The position numbers were made by a program, and so were the translations under genes. This document shows, in pieces, positions 1 through 9,033 of a stretch of DNA of 64,000 bases (positions are counted from its first letter, which is position 1; the number at the start of each line of letters is the position of its first letter). The stretch covers positions 5,237,501 through 5,301,500 of the forward strand of contig NZ_JAJLMN010000001.1 in the NCBI RefSeq assembly GCF_021730615.1, in the 5' to 3' direction. The notes beneath the pieces are model-generated. The model saw only the letters and a program-made list of their open reading frames with translations. It was not told where the DNA came from and searched no databases. This DNA is from Lichenibacterium dinghuense. Lineage in GTDB: Bacteria > Pseudomonadota > Alphaproteobacteria > Rhizobiales > Beijerinckiaceae.

Positions 1-1
1 G

Positions 2-1258
2 GCCACGGTGGCGCGGGGCGGCAGCGTCGCCGACTGCGTCGAGAACATCGACATCGGCGGGCCCGCCATGATCCGTGGCGCGGCCAAGAACCACGACGAC
101 GTGGCCGTGGTGGTCGACGTCGCCGACTACGCGCGGGTCCGCGACGAGATGGAGGCCAACGACGGCGCGATCACGCTGAAGACCCGCCGCGGCCTCGCCC
201 AGAAGGCCTACGCCCGCACGGCCGCCTACGACGCCGGCATCGCCAGCCACCTGGCCGCGACCGCGCTGGAGGAGGCGCCCGCCTTCCGGGCGCTCGGCGG
301 CACGCTCGGCGAGGCCCTGCGCTACGGCGAGAACCCGCACCAGAAGGCGGCCTTCTACCGCACCCTCGACGCGCGCCCCGGCGTCGGCTCGGCCGAGCTG
401 ATCCAGGGCAAGGCGCTGTCTTACAACAACATCGGCGACGCCGACGCGGCCTTCGAGATGGTGGCGGAATTCGACCCCGCCGGGCCGGCCGCCGTCGCGA
501 TCATCAAGCACGCCAATCCCTGCGGCGTCGGCACGGGCGCCACCCCGGCCGAGGCCTATGCCCGCGCGCTGCGCTGCGATCCCGTGTCGGCCTTCGGCGG
601 CGTCGTGGCCGTGAACCGCGCCGTCGACGCCGCGCTGGCGGCCGAGCTCGCCAAGATCTTCACGGAGGCCATCATCGCGCCCGACGCCGACGAGGAGGCG
701 CGCGCGATCCTGGGTGCCAAGAAGAACCTGCGCCTGCTGCTCACCGGCGGCCTGCCGGACCGCCGTGCCGCGGGCCAGGTGTGGCGCACGGTGGCGGGCG
801 GCTTCCTGGTGCAGGACCGGGACGGCGCCACCGTGGACGACCTCGACCTCAAGGTCGTGACGAAGCGCGCCCCGACGTCCGAGGAGATGGAGGACCTCGC
901 CTTCGGGTTCCGGGTGGTGAAGCACGTCAAGTCCAACGCCATCGTCTTCGCCCGCGGCGGCGCCACGGTGGGCATCGGCGCCGGGCAGATGAGCCGGGTC
1001 GACTCGGTCCGCACCGCGGCGTGGAAGGCCGAGGAGGCCGCCAAGGCGGCCGGCGCGGCGGAAAGCCTCGCCCGCGGCGCCGTCATGGCGTCCGACGCCT
1101 TCTTCCCCTTCGCGGACGGGCTCGAGGCCGCGGTGGCGGCGGGCATCACGGCCGTGATCCAGCCCGGCGGTTCCCTGCGCGACGCCGAGGTGGTGGCGGC
1201 GGCCGACAAGGCCGGCATCGCCATGGTGCTGACCGGCGTGCGCCACTTCAAGCACTGA
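2..1258 (+). CDS. purH: Bifunctional AICAR formyltransferase / IMP cyclohydrolase, 5' end cut by the window
   Basis: Catalyses the last two steps of purine synthesis: formyl transfer to AICAR, then closure of FAICAR to IMP, in the cytosol. The reading frame is open at the first base, so the start and roughly the first 110-120 residues of a usual ~530-residue protein lie outside the window. The visible part begins at the end of the IMP cyclohydrolase domain ([18 protein letters not shown], with the conserved KNH) and continues through the whole formyltransferase domain, including [11 protein letters not shown] with the catalytic Lys-His pair and the closing block GVRHFKH at the C-terminus. A nucleoside hydrolase gene follows 83 bases downstream on the same strand. 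Identity is not in doubt. Confidence 0.96.
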   Translation, partial: ATVARGGSVADCVENIDIGGPAMIRGAAKNHDDVAVVVDVADYARVRDEMEANDGAITLKTRRGLAQKAYARTAAYDAGIASHLAATALEEAPAFRALGGTLGEALRYGENPHQKAAFYRTLDARPGVGSAELIQGKALSYNNIGDADAAFEMVAEFDPAGPAAVAIIKHANPCGVGTGATPAEAYARALRCDPVSAFGGVVAVNRAVDAALAAELAKIFTEAIIAPDADEEARAILGAKKNLRLLLTGGLPDRRAAGQVWRTVAGGFLVQDRDGATVDDLDLKVVTKRAPTSEEMEDLAFGFRVVKHVKSNAIVFARGGATVGIGAGQMSRVDSVRTAAWKAEEAAKAAGAAESLARGAVMASDAFFPFADGLEAAVAAGITAVIQPGGSLRDAEVVAAADKAGIAMVLTGVRHFKH

Positions 1259-1341
1259 GGCGACTCCGCCGCGAGGACGGTTGCGCGTGACGGCGTCTGC
1301 CACGAAGGTGGCGGCCCGTTCACGACCGGAGCCAATCCTCG

Positions 1342-2571
1342 ATGCCGCTCAAACCCGCCGCCGAACGTGCTGACGCATCTCCGACGGGTCACGCCGCACG
1401 ACCGGCGGCGCGCCTGCGCGCCGGCCGGCAGCCCGATCTGCCGATCGGCGGCCTCGCAGGTCCGTTCCGCCGCGGGCTCGTCCGCCTCGGGCTTGCCGCC
1501 GCGTCGGTGGCGCTCGGCTGGGCCGCGCCCGCCCTCGCGCAGGAGCCCGCCGCCGAGCCGCCCAAGGCCTACGTGGTCATGGACAACGACTTCGCCGGGC
1601 CTGGCGGCACCGACATGCAGGCGCTGCTGCCGCTGATCTCCGATCCCACGGTGAGCGTGCTCGGCCTCACCGTGGTCACGGGCGACGGCTGGGAGAACGA
1701 GGAGGCGGCGCGGCTGCTGCGCTTCCTGGAGATCGCCGGCCGGCCCGACATCCCGGTCGTCAACGGCGCCACCTACCCGCTGATGCGCACCGCGTTCGAG
1801 ATGAAGCTCTGGGAGCAGCGTTTCGGCAAGATTCCCTGGAAGGGCGCCTGGGGCGGGCTCGGGCCCATCGACAAGGCGCCGCAGCAGCAGCCGGCGCTCC
1901 CCCACCTCGACGAGGGCCTGCCCACCACGCCGCCGGCGAGCGGGCTCGCGGCCAACTTCCTCATCAAGCAGGTCCACGCCCACCCGCATCAGGTGACGGT
2001 GATCGCCGCCGGGCCCCTGACCGACATCGCGCTGGCGATCCGCATGGACCCGAGCTTCGCCGCCGACGCCAAGCAGCTCGTCTTCATGGGCGGGCTCATC
2101 GACACGGCCATGCAGTCGGTCACCGGCAACGCCGACTTCGCGTCGGACTTCAACCTGATCTTCGACCCCGAGGCGGCCCACATCGCGCTCACCGCGCCCT
2201 GGCCGAAGATCACCGCGGTCGGCGACGTGTCGAACTCCGTGATGATGGACCGCGCCCTGATGGACCGGATCGCGGCCGTGAAGACGCCGCTCACCGCCTA
2301 CCTGTCGAAGTATCTCAACCCGCTGCCGCTGTGGGACGAGATGGCGGCCGCCATCGCGGTCGACCCCTCGCTCGTCACCAAATCGATCGATGCCTACATG
2401 GACATCGACGTGTCGGGCGGGGTGGACTACGGCCGCGCCCACATCTGGCCCGACGCGCTCGCGCCGAAGGACGCGGGCGTGCGGCTCGTCACCATCGTCC
2501 AGGACATCGACCGGGCCCGCTTCACCGACGCCTTCGTGAAGGCCGCGCAGTGGACGCCGCCGACGAAATGA
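1342..2571 (+). CDS. Secreted nucleoside hydrolase-like protein (IunH superfamily, variant motif)
   Basis: Predicted to split the N-glycosidic bond of nucleosides. 409 residues. A long basic N-terminus (to about residue 46) is followed by a hydrophobic segment and an ALA|Q signal-peptidase-like site near residue 66, so export to the periplasm is likely. The family calcium site DxDxxxDD is replaced by DNDFAGPGGTD (D81, D83, D91), a variant I associate with a periplasmic subgroup. Further family blocks are VLGLTVVTGDGWENEE, the IPVVNGA region and VTVIAAGPLTDIALA. It lies just after purH, so purine salvage is a reasonable role, but substrate cannot be told from sequence. The ATG at 1342 is the only start that includes the whole signal region; the long n-region leaves some doubt. 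Confidence 0.82.
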   Translation: MPLKPAAERADASPTGHAARPAARLRAGRQPDLPIGGLAGPFRRGLVRLGLAAASVALGWAAPALAQEPAAEPPKAYVVMDNDFAGPGGTDMQALLPLISDPTVSVLGLTVVTGDGWENEEAARLLRFLEIAGRPDIPVVNGATYPLMRTAFEMKLWEQRFGKIPWKGAWGGLGPIDKAPQQQPALPHLDEGLPTTPPASGLAANFLIKQVHAHPHQVTVIAAGPLTDIALAIRMDPSFAADAKQLVFMGGLIDTAMQSVTGNADFASDFNLIFDPEAAHIALTAPWPKITAVGDVSNSVMMDRALMDRIAAVKTPLTAYLSKYLNPLPLWDEMAAAIAVDPSLVTKSIDAYMDIDVSGGVDYGRAHIWPDALAPKDAGVRLVTIVQDIDRARFTDAFVKAAQWTPPTK

Positions 2572-2641
2572 GGCGCGATCCGGCCGTCGGAGCCGGGGCG
2601 CGCGCCGCGGGCCCGTGCCGTTCAGGCCCGGCGCGGGCGCG

Positions 2642-3430
2642 TCAGACGCCCGCGTACCAGGTGTAGCCGTTGTCCTCCCAGTAGCCGCCGTGGCCGCCGC
2701 CGATGTGCGCGAAGGACTCCACCAGCTCGATGCGCATGATGTACTTCGACATCTTGTAGCCGAGCTGCCGCTCCACGCGGACGCGCAGCGGCGCCCCGTG
2801 CGGGATGCCGAGCGGCGCGCCGTTGAAGTCGTAGGCCAGGATCGTCTGGTCGTGGCGCGCGGCCTGGAAGTCGATCGAGCCGTAGAAGTGGTCCGGCGCA
2901 TCCTCGCCGAAGGCGGCCTCGCCCGGCGTGTCGGCGCAGTGGAACACGACGTAGCGCGCGGCCGGCTTCACCCCGACCGCGTCGAGCACGTGGCTGAGCC
3001 GCACGCCGGACCACTTGCCGATGCAGCTCCAGCCCTCGACGCAGTCGTGCCGCGTGATCTGCGTGCGGGACGGCATGGCGCGCAGTTCGGCGAGCGAATA
3101 TTGGGCCGGGCGCTCGACGAGGCCGTCGACGACGAGCTTGTAGTCCTTGAAGCCGTCCGCCGCCAACGCCTTGTAGCTCTCGTCCTGCGGGTCCTTCGAG
3201 CCGTTCGGCTTGAAGAACGTGCTGATGTCAGCCTCGGTATATTCCTTGGCGAGCGCGTCCGGCCCGAGCAGGGCCGACTGCGTGCGAAAGGTCAGCATCT
3301 CCTCGAGGGCGAACAGCTTCTGCACGATCGGGTTGTCCGCGCCGCCGTCGCAGCCCGCGAGGCCGAGGCCGCCGAGGCTCGCCAGCGCGCCCTTGATGAG
3401 CCCGCGGCGGGAATGACGGATCTCACGCAT
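2642..3430 (-). CDS. Tat-exported molybdopterin-dependent oxidoreductase (sulfite oxidase fold)
   Basis: Periplasmic molybdenum enzyme of the sulfite-oxidase/MsrP superfamily; 262 residues. The N-terminus carries a twin-arginine motif (SRRGLIKG, Arg8-Arg9) followed by a hydrophobic stretch ending LGLAGC, so it may be a Tat substrate with a lipobox Cys27. The Mo-cofactor domain contains HDCVEGWSCIGKW, in which Cys130 is the expected Mo ligand, and GIPHGAPLRVRVERQLGYK, a typical cofactor-binding block. Its ATG overlaps the 3' end of the upstream cytochrome b gene by 8 bases, so the two are translationally coupled and probably form an electron-transfer pair. Substrate unknown: sulfite, methionine sulfoxide or another S/N-oxide are all possible. 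Confidence 0.87.
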   Translation of the reverse strand: MREIRHSRRGLIKGALASLGGLGLAGCDGGADNPIVQKLFALEEMLTFRTQSALLGPDALAKEYTEADISTFFKPNGSKDPQDESYKALAADGFKDYKLVVDGLVERPAQYSLAELRAMPSRTQITRHDCVEGWSCIGKWSGVRLSHVLDAVGVKPAARYVVFHCADTPGEAAFGEDAPDHFYGSIDFQAARHDQTILAYDFNGAPLGIPHGAPLRVRVERQLGYKMSKYIMRIELVESFAHIGGGHGGYWEDNGYTWYAGV

Positions 3431-4268
3431 TGGTGGTGACCTCGCTGTCCTTGGCTTCGCCCGTGTCGAACCAGCCGGTGATCATCGAGCGCATGTTGTT
3501 GAGGACGCCGGTCAGCAGCACCATCGCGATATGGACCACGAAGAAGGCGACGAGCCCCCAGGCCACGACGAAGTGGATGGTGCGGGCGGTCTGCCGGCCG
3601 CCGAGGACCGTCGTCAGGAACGGGAAGACGGCGTCGAGCCCCGGCGACATGGTCCAGCCGGCCAGAACGATGAGCGGCAGGGCGACAAAGATCACCGCGA
3701 AATAGGTGAGCTTCTGCAGGACGTTGTACCCCCGCGCGTTTTCGCCGTGGGGGAAGCGCAGCTTGAGGTGGTCGACGACCGCCTGGCCCGTGTGGGCGAG
3801 CTCGTCGCGGTCCGGCACGATGTCGCGCGCGAAGTGGCGCGAATACAGGCCGTGGGCGAGGTAGAGCACGCCGTTGATGACCAGCAGCCACGCCATCAGG
3901 AAGTGCCAATGGCGGCCGGTCTCGAGGTCCTGGTTCGAGGGCAGGGTGATCCAGCTCGGGAAGGCGCGCTCGGTCGGCTGGCCGGCGACGTCGGACAGCC
4001 CGAGCACGCCCGAGGTGTTCACGCTGTGGCCGAGCAGCGCCGTGTAGCCCTCGGTGTGGCCGTTCACGTCGCGGGAGTCGATCGCGAAGACGGGGTCGGA
4101 GAAGTCGGATTTTGATCCGACGTAGAGGGCCGGATGGGCGTTGAAGATCTGCAGCCCGCTCATCAGCAGCAGCACGAGGCAGAGGGCGTTGATCCAGTGG
4201 GTGACGCGCACGAGCGCGCTGTGGCGCTTGATCAGCCGCGGCCGGGCCGGGTTCATGGCTTGTGTCAT
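3423..4268 (-). CDS. Cytochrome b/b6-type membrane subunit partner of the molybdoenzyme
   Basis: 281-residue integral membrane protein of the cytochrome b561 / Ni-hydrogenase-b / PhsC group. Hydrophobic helices are visible around VTHWINALCLVLLLMSG, HWHFLMAWLLVINGVLYLAHG, LTYFAVIFVALPLIVLAGW and IHFVVAWGLVAFFVVHIAMV; histidines in helices 1, 2 and 4 are the likely ligands of two b hemes. It should link the quinone pool to the exported molybdoprotein encoded immediately downstream (8-base overlap). It is first in this two-gene operon. The direction of electron flow cannot be decided from sequence. Confidence 0.87.
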   Translation of the reverse strand: MTQAMNPARPRLIKRHSALVRVTHWINALCLVLLLMSGLQIFNAHPALYVGSKSDFSDPVFAIDSRDVNGHTEGYTALLGHSVNTSGVLGLSDVAGQPTERAFPSWITLPSNQDLETGRHWHFLMAWLLVINGVLYLAHGLYSRHFARDIVPDRDELAHTGQAVVDHLKLRFPHGENARGYNVLQKLTYFAVIFVALPLIVLAGWTMSPGLDAVFPFLTTVLGGRQTARTIHFVVAWGLVAFFVVHIAMVLLTGVLNNMRSMITGWFDTGEAKDSEVTTNA

Positions 4269-4332
4269 GGGGGGATCGTGTCTCGGTCGATCGGCCTTGC
4301 CTTCCTGGCCCGGGCCGCCATGGTGATACGAC

Positions 4333-4608
4333 GTGAGGAAGGGCGAGGTTTCGGACTTGGATCAGGCAGGCTTGGGCGAGATCGCCGCATTGCCCTTCGA
4401 GAAGGCGTTGGCGGAGCTCGAGGACATCGTGACGCGGCTGGAGCGCGGCAACGTCGCGCTGGAGGACTCCATCGCCATCTACGAGCGCGGCGAGGCCCTG
4501 AAGAAGCACTGCGACGGGCTGCTGCGCAGTGCCGAGATGCGGATCGAGAAGATCACGCTCGGCGCGGACGGCAAGCCGGCCGGCGCCGAGCCCTTCGACG
4601 CCGACTGA
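4333..4608 (+). CDS. xseB: Exodeoxyribonuclease VII small subunit
   Basis: Small subunit of the ssDNA-degrading exonuclease VII, forming a complex with XseA (not in this window). 91 residues, normal for the family. The core [20 protein letters not shown], then [19 protein letters not shown], matches the XseB alpha-helical hairpin. The start used is GTG at 4333; no ATG lies upstream of the conserved region in this frame. It is encoded alone, divergent from the cytochrome b gene and convergent with the MFS gene, whose last codon lies three bases from its stop. Confidence 0.94.
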   Translation: MRKGEVSDLDQAGLGEIAALPFEKALAELEDIVTRLERGNVALEDSIAIYERGEALKKHCDGLLRSAEMRIEKITLGADGKPAGAEPFDAD

Positions 4609-4610
4609 CG

Positions 4611-6026
4611 TCAGCTCCGGGCGTCGGCCGCCCGGGGGGAGTCGGCTGAGGGCGCCGGCGACGCGCCGAACTCGGCGGCCGCGATGGCTTCGAGGGACCG
4701 GTCGCGGGTCGGTATGCCCATCACCATCACGGCGAGCGCGCCGCCGAGCAGCACCAGCGTGGTGGCGCCGAACACGCCCGCGAAGCCGAGGTTGGGGTAG
4801 AGCCAGCCCACCAGCACCGGCGACGCGATGGCGCCGAGCCGGCCCACAGCCGAGGACGTGCCGGTGCCCGTGGCCCGGATCGCGGTCGGGAAGATCTCCG
4901 GCGTGTAGGCGTAGACGCCCGCGTAGGTGCCGTTCATGAAGAAGGACAGGCACACGCCCGCCGCCATCACGGTGCCGTCCGCGTGGCTCAGCGCCAGCGC
5001 CACGGCCGACAGCCCACCCAGCACCATGTAGGACGCGATGGTGAGCTGGCGTCCGATCCGCTCGTTGAACCAAGCGGCCGAGAAGTAGCCCGGGATCTGC
5101 GCCGCGAAGATCGCGATGGAATAGCCGAAGCTCTTCGTGATCGTCATGCCGCTCTCGACGAGCAGGCTGGGGATCCAGGTGAAGAACGCGTAGTAGCAGA
5201 AGGTGATGGACAGCCACATGATCCAGCTCATGGCCGTCACCCGCCGGAGGGCCGGCGACCACAGCAGGGCGAGGTTGCGCGCCGCAGACCCCCGCGCCGC
5301 GGCCGGGACCGCCGCTCGGGCTGCCGGGGCCGGCTCGGGACGCGTGGTGCCGGTCATCCCGGCTTCCGCCTCCATGCGCCCGACGACGCGCTCGGCCTCG
5401 GCGGTGCGGCCCACGCTGGCGAGCCAGCGCGGCGACTCGGGCAGGGCCCGCCGCCACCACAGCAGCAGCAGGACCGGCGCGGCCGTCAGGGCCAGCACGG
5501 CGCGCTAGGCGGAAGGCGCGGCCGGCACGGCGAAATATCCGAGCAGCGCCGCGCCGAAGAAGCCGAAGGAGAAGAATCCGGCCAGCGACTCCGTGAAGCG
5601 ACCCCGGTAGCGACTCGCGACGAACTCGGCCAGGAACGGCGCCACGATGGCCGATTCGGCGCCCGTCCCCGCGCCCGCCACCACCCGGCAGGCCAGGAAC
5701 GCCGTCCAATCGTTCGCGAAGGCGCTGGCCAGCGAGGCCGCGCAGTAGATCACCAGCGCGCTCATCATCACGGCGCGGCGGCCGATCAGGTCGCCGAGCA
5801 CGCCGGCCAGCAGCGCCCCCACGAGGTAGCCCACGTAGGTGCCGCTGCCGAGCACCCCGACCTGCACGCTGGACAGCGACCACAGCCCGCGCAGCACCGG
5901 CAGCACGAAGGCCACGACCGCGAGATCGAGCCCGTCGAACGTGTAGCCGAGGCCGCCCATCAGCAGCAGCTTCCAGTGGAAGGGCGAGAACGGCAGCCGC
6001 TCGATGCGGGACGTCAGGTCGGTCAT
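4611..6026 (-). pseudogene. MFS transporter interrupted by an in-frame amber codon
   Basis: Full-length major facilitator gene of about 472 codons whose codon 174 is TAG (plus-strand bases 5505-5507, read as CTA). The two halves stay in one frame. The upstream half holds the first transmembrane helices and the GRRAVM loop after TM2; the downstream half resumes with a hydrophobic helix and PESPRWL, the usual sequence after TM6. A Trp (TGG) is expected at the stop, so one base change (C to T at 5506 on the plus strand) explains it. The resemblance is to the metabolite:H+ symporters of the YdjK/NaiP/aromatic-acid group. It is divergent from an amidohydrolase gene and may have served the same catabolic block. 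A sequencing error is a fair alternative to true decay. Confidence 0.8.
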
Positions 6027-6115
6027 GGCGGCTCCGGTGCGGCCCGATGCGGATCCCGCAGCCTAGCGGCGGGCCGTCGTCGGACAAGCCCATGTTGCCG
6101 GCACGCCTGGGCATT

Positions 6116-6176
6116 CTGCATGCAAGTCATCGTGGTCCCGCGCATGCCCTCGACCCGGCCCGCCCTGTATGCATGA
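6116..6176. promoter_or_regulatory. Candidate operator region: CTGCATGCAA and CTGTATGCATGA
   Basis: Two related motifs lie in the divergent space between the MFS gene and the amidohydrolase: CTGCATGCAA at 6116-6125 and CTGTATGCATGA at 6165-6176. Closely matching copies stand upstream of the SDR gene at 9851-9908 with nearly the same spacing relative to the start codon. This is inference from motif sharing; no cognate regulator is seen in the window. Confidence 0.3.
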
Positions 6177-6210
6177 TGGCGGGGCCGAGCCGCCCGCTCC
6201 GGAGACACCC

Positions 6211-7449
6211 ATGGCCACCACCCTCTTCGCCAACGCCTCGGTCCTGGACGGCCGCGCCGAAGCCGCGCTCGCCGACCGCCACGTGCTCGTCGAGGACGGC
6301 GTGATTCGCGAGGTGTCGGACCGGCCGCTGCGCGCCTCATCGGCCCGCACCGTCGACCTGCGCGGCCGCACGCTGATGCCGGGGCTGATCGACTGCCACG
6401 TCCACGTGATCGCCACGGTGGCGGACCTCGGGCGCAACGCCGAGCTGCCCAACACCCTGGTGGCGGTGCGCTCGGCCCGCATCATGCGGGGCATGCTGAT
6501 GCGCGGTTTCACCACGGTGCGCGACCTCGGCGGCGCCGACGTCGGGCTGGTGCAGGCGATCGACGAGGGCCTGATCGAGGCCCCGCGCCTCGTCATTTGC
6601 GGCAAGGCTCTGTCGCAGACCGGTGGCCACACCGATTACCGCGGCCCCTATCACGCGCGCGACGTCGACTATTACCGCGACCGCGCCGGCTCGCTCGGCC
6701 GCGTGGTCGACGGCGTCGACCAGGTCCGCCGCGCCTGCCGCGAGGAGATCAAGGGCGGCGCGGCCTTCATCAAGATCATGGCCAACGGCGGCGTGTCGTC
6801 GCCCACCGACCCGATCGCCTTCCTGGGCCTGTCGGCCGACGAGATCCGCGCCGCCGTCGAGGAGGCGCGCAACGCCCAGACCTACGTGGCCGCCCACCTC
6901 TACACCGACGAGGCGATCCGGCGCGCGGTGGAACTCGGCGTGGTGTCGGTCGAGCACGGCAACCTCATCACCCCGGAAACGGCGCGCCTCGTGAAGGAGC
7001 GCGGCGCCTACGTGGTGCCCACCAACGTCACCTTCGACGTGCTGGCCAAGGAAGGGGCCGCGCTCGGCCTGCCGCCGGCCTCGGTCGCCAAGATCGAGGA
7101 CGTGCGCGAGCAGGGGCTGGCGGCGCTCGGCATCCTGCGCGAGGCCGGCGTCGCCATGGCCTACGGCTCGGACCTGCTCGGCGACATGCATCGCCACCAG
7201 TCCGAGGAGTTCGTGCTGCGCGGCCGCGTGCTGCCCGCGATCGACGTGATCCGCTCCGCCACGGTCGCGGCCGCCGGGGTGGTGGGCCACGAGGGACGCC
7301 TCGGCATCGTGGAGGCGGGCGCCCACGCCGACCTGATCGTCGTCGACGGCGACCCGCTCGCCGACCTGTCGCTGCTCACGGGGCAGGGGCGCCACATGCC
7401 AGCGATCATGAAGGGCGGCCGCTTCGTCAAGGACGGACTCGCCGCCTGA
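6211..7449 (+). CDS. Metal-dependent hydrolase of the amidohydrolase superfamily
   Basis: 412-residue enzyme of the imidazolonepropionase/prolidase-like branch of the amidohydrolases. The metal-binding HVH is at residues 63-65 (LMPGLIDCHVHV); further along are the bridging-lysine region AFIKIMANGG, the histidine blocks AAHLYTDEAI and VEHGN, and the metal Asp in YGSDLLGD. An N-terminal small beta domain and the C-terminal GIVEAGAHADLIVVDGDPL complete the composite fold. The ATG at 6211 is chosen over the in-frame upstream ATG at 6169 because GGAGA sits 7 bases before it and homology starts there. An FGGY kinase follows 20 bases later on the same strand, suggesting a shared catabolic pathway of unknown substrate. 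Confidence 0.85.
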   Translation: MATTLFANASVLDGRAEAALADRHVLVEDGVIREVSDRPLRASSARTVDLRGRTLMPGLIDCHVHVIATVADLGRNAELPNTLVAVRSARIMRGMLMRGFTTVRDLGGADVGLVQAIDEGLIEAPRLVICGKALSQTGGHTDYRGPYHARDVDYYRDRAGSLGRVVDGVDQVRRACREEIKGGAAFIKIMANGGVSSPTDPIAFLGLSADEIRAAVEEARNAQTYVAAHLYTDEAIRRAVELGVVSVEHGNLITPETARLVKERGAYVVPTNVTFDVLAKEGAALGLPPASVAKIEDVREQGLAALGILREAGVAMAYGSDLLGDMHRHQSEEFVLRGRVLPAIDVIRSATVAAAGVVGHEGRLGIVEAGAHADLIVVDGDPLADLSLLTGQGRHMPAIMKGGRFVKDGLAA

Positions 7450-7469
7450 CCGCGGCAGGGGCGACGAGC

Positions 7470-9029
7470 ATGGCGGACGGCTTCCTCATCGGGCTCGACT
7501 TCGGCAGCGAGACGGCGCGGGGCGTCCTCGTCGACGTCCGCTCGGGCGCCGTCGTGGCGGCCCACACGCATCCCTACCGGCACGGCATCCTGTCCTCCGC
7601 CCTGCCGGACGGCACGGCCCTGCCGCCGGGCTGGGCGCTGCAGGACGCCGACGACTACGAGGAGGCCGCAGCCGCGATCCTCGGCGCGCTCGGGCGGGGT
7701 CGGCAGGTGCGCGGCATTGGGCTCGGATTCACGGCCAGCTCGCCCCTGCCGACGACGGCCGAAGGAACGCCCCTGTCGCGCCTCCACCCCGGCACGCCGC
7801 ACGCCTACGTCAAACTGTGGAAGCACGCGGCCGCGCAGGAGCAGGCCGACCGCATCGGCGCCGGAGCCGGACACCTCCTCGCGGACGTCGGCGGGCGCCT
7901 CTCGTCGAACAGCCTGCTCGCCAAGGCGGCCGAGCTGGCCGAGGGCGCGCCCGCGCTCTGGGCCGAGGCCGCGCGCTTCGTCGAGGCGGCGGACTGGCTC
8001 GTTTGGCGCCTGATCGGCGTGGAATCGCGCAGCGCCGCCTTCGCGGCCTACAAGGGCTGCTGGCGCGAGGGCGCCGGCTACCCCGCCGACCTCGTGCCGG
8101 GCCTCGGCGGCAAGCTCGGGCCGGTGCGGGCCGTCGGCGCCGCGGCGGGCGCGCTGACGCCGGCCTGGCGCGAGCGCACCGGCCTCGTCGGCGAGGCCGC
8201 CGTGGCGGTGCCGGTGATCGACAGCCACATGGCCGTGCCGGCCGCCGGCGCGGTCGAGGCCGGCACGCTGGTCGCGGCGCTCGGCACCTCGGCGGTCTAC
8301 CTGCTGCTCGACGGCGTGGGCGTCCCCCTGCCGCAGGGCATCGAGGGCCGGGCCTTCGGCGGCGTCGTGCCCGGCTTCTGGTGCCACGAGGCCGGGCAGG
8401 CGGCCTTCGGCGACGTGCTCGGCTGGTTCGTACGCGCCTTCCCGCGCGGCGCCAATGTCGAGGCTAGCTTCGCCGCCTACGAGGCGAAAGCGGCGGCGCT
8501 GCCGCCCGGCGGCTCCGGCGTGGTGGCGCTCGACTGGTGGAACGGCAACCGCGTGCCGCACGGCGACGCCCGGCTGAGCGGGCTCTTCGCCGGCCTCACG
8601 CTGCGGACCACGGGCGCGGACCTCTACCGGGCGCTCGTCGAGTCGCTGTGCTTCGGCGCGCGCGCGATCCTCGACCGGTTCGTCGCGGGCGGGGTGCCGG
8701 TCGAGCGCGTTGTGATGACGAGCGGCCTGTCGCTGGCGAGCCCGCTGCTGATGCAGACCATGGCCGACGTGCTCGGCCGCGCCATCGCGGTGCCGCGGAT
8801 GCCGCAGCTCACGGCGGTGGGCGGCGCGATCCACGCCGCCGTCGCGTCCGGCGCCGCCGCGGACTACCCCGAGGCGGCGCGCCGCTTCGGCGCGCGGGAC
8901 GTGCTCACCTACCGTCCCGATCCGGCCGCGCGGGATCGCATCGAGACGCTCTACCGTGCCTACCGCGCGCTCGGCGAGGCCGACGCGACGCGCGACGCCC
9001 TGCTGGCGCTCCACGCCGCACCGGCCTGA
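7470..9029 (+). CDS. FGGY-family carbohydrate kinase, ribulokinase-like
   Basis: ATP-dependent sugar or polyol kinase; 519 residues, the length of AraB-type ribulokinases. The N-terminal phosphate loop LIGLDFGSETARGVLVD starts at residue 6. The C-terminal FGGY domain carries MTSGLSLASPLLMQTMADVL and the GGAIHAA block. The catalytic Asp is expected in the segment around VIDSHMAVPAAGAV. The gene lies 20 bases after the amidohydrolase and converges with an SDR dehydrogenase 4 bases away, a pairing typical of pentose or polyol catabolism: the SDR oxidises a polyol to a ketose and the kinase phosphorylates it. Sugar specificity is not decidable by eye; no araA/araD-like gene is present. Confidence 0.87.
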   Translation: MADGFLIGLDFGSETARGVLVDVRSGAVVAAHTHPYRHGILSSALPDGTALPPGWALQDADDYEEAAAAILGALGRGRQVRGIGLGFTASSPLPTTAEGTPLSRLHPGTPHAYVKLWKHAAAQEQADRIGAGAGHLLADVGGRLSSNSLLAKAAELAEGAPALWAEAARFVEAADWLVWRLIGVESRSAAFAAYKGCWREGAGYPADLVPGLGGKLGPVRAVGAAAGALTPAWRERTGLVGEAAVAVPVIDSHMAVPAAGAVEAGTLVAALGTSAVYLLLDGVGVPLPQGIEGRAFGGVVPGFWCHEAGQAAFGDVLGWFVRAFPRGANVEASFAAYEAKAAALPPGGSGVVALDWWNGNRVPHGDARLSGLFAGLTLRTTGADLYRALVESLCFGARAILDRFVAGGVPVERVVMTSGLSLASPLLMQTMADVLGRAIAVPRMPQLTAVGGAIHAAVASGAAADYPEAARRFGARDVLTYRPDPAARDRIETLYRAYRALGEADATRDALLALHAAPA

Positions 9030-9033
9030 CGCG

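Noticed and set aside
3292-6114. A 940-codon minus-strand frame over the molybdoenzyme, cytochrome b and MFS genes
   Set aside because: Off-frame shadow with Arg/Pro/Gly-rich composition; three real genes in other phases explain the region.
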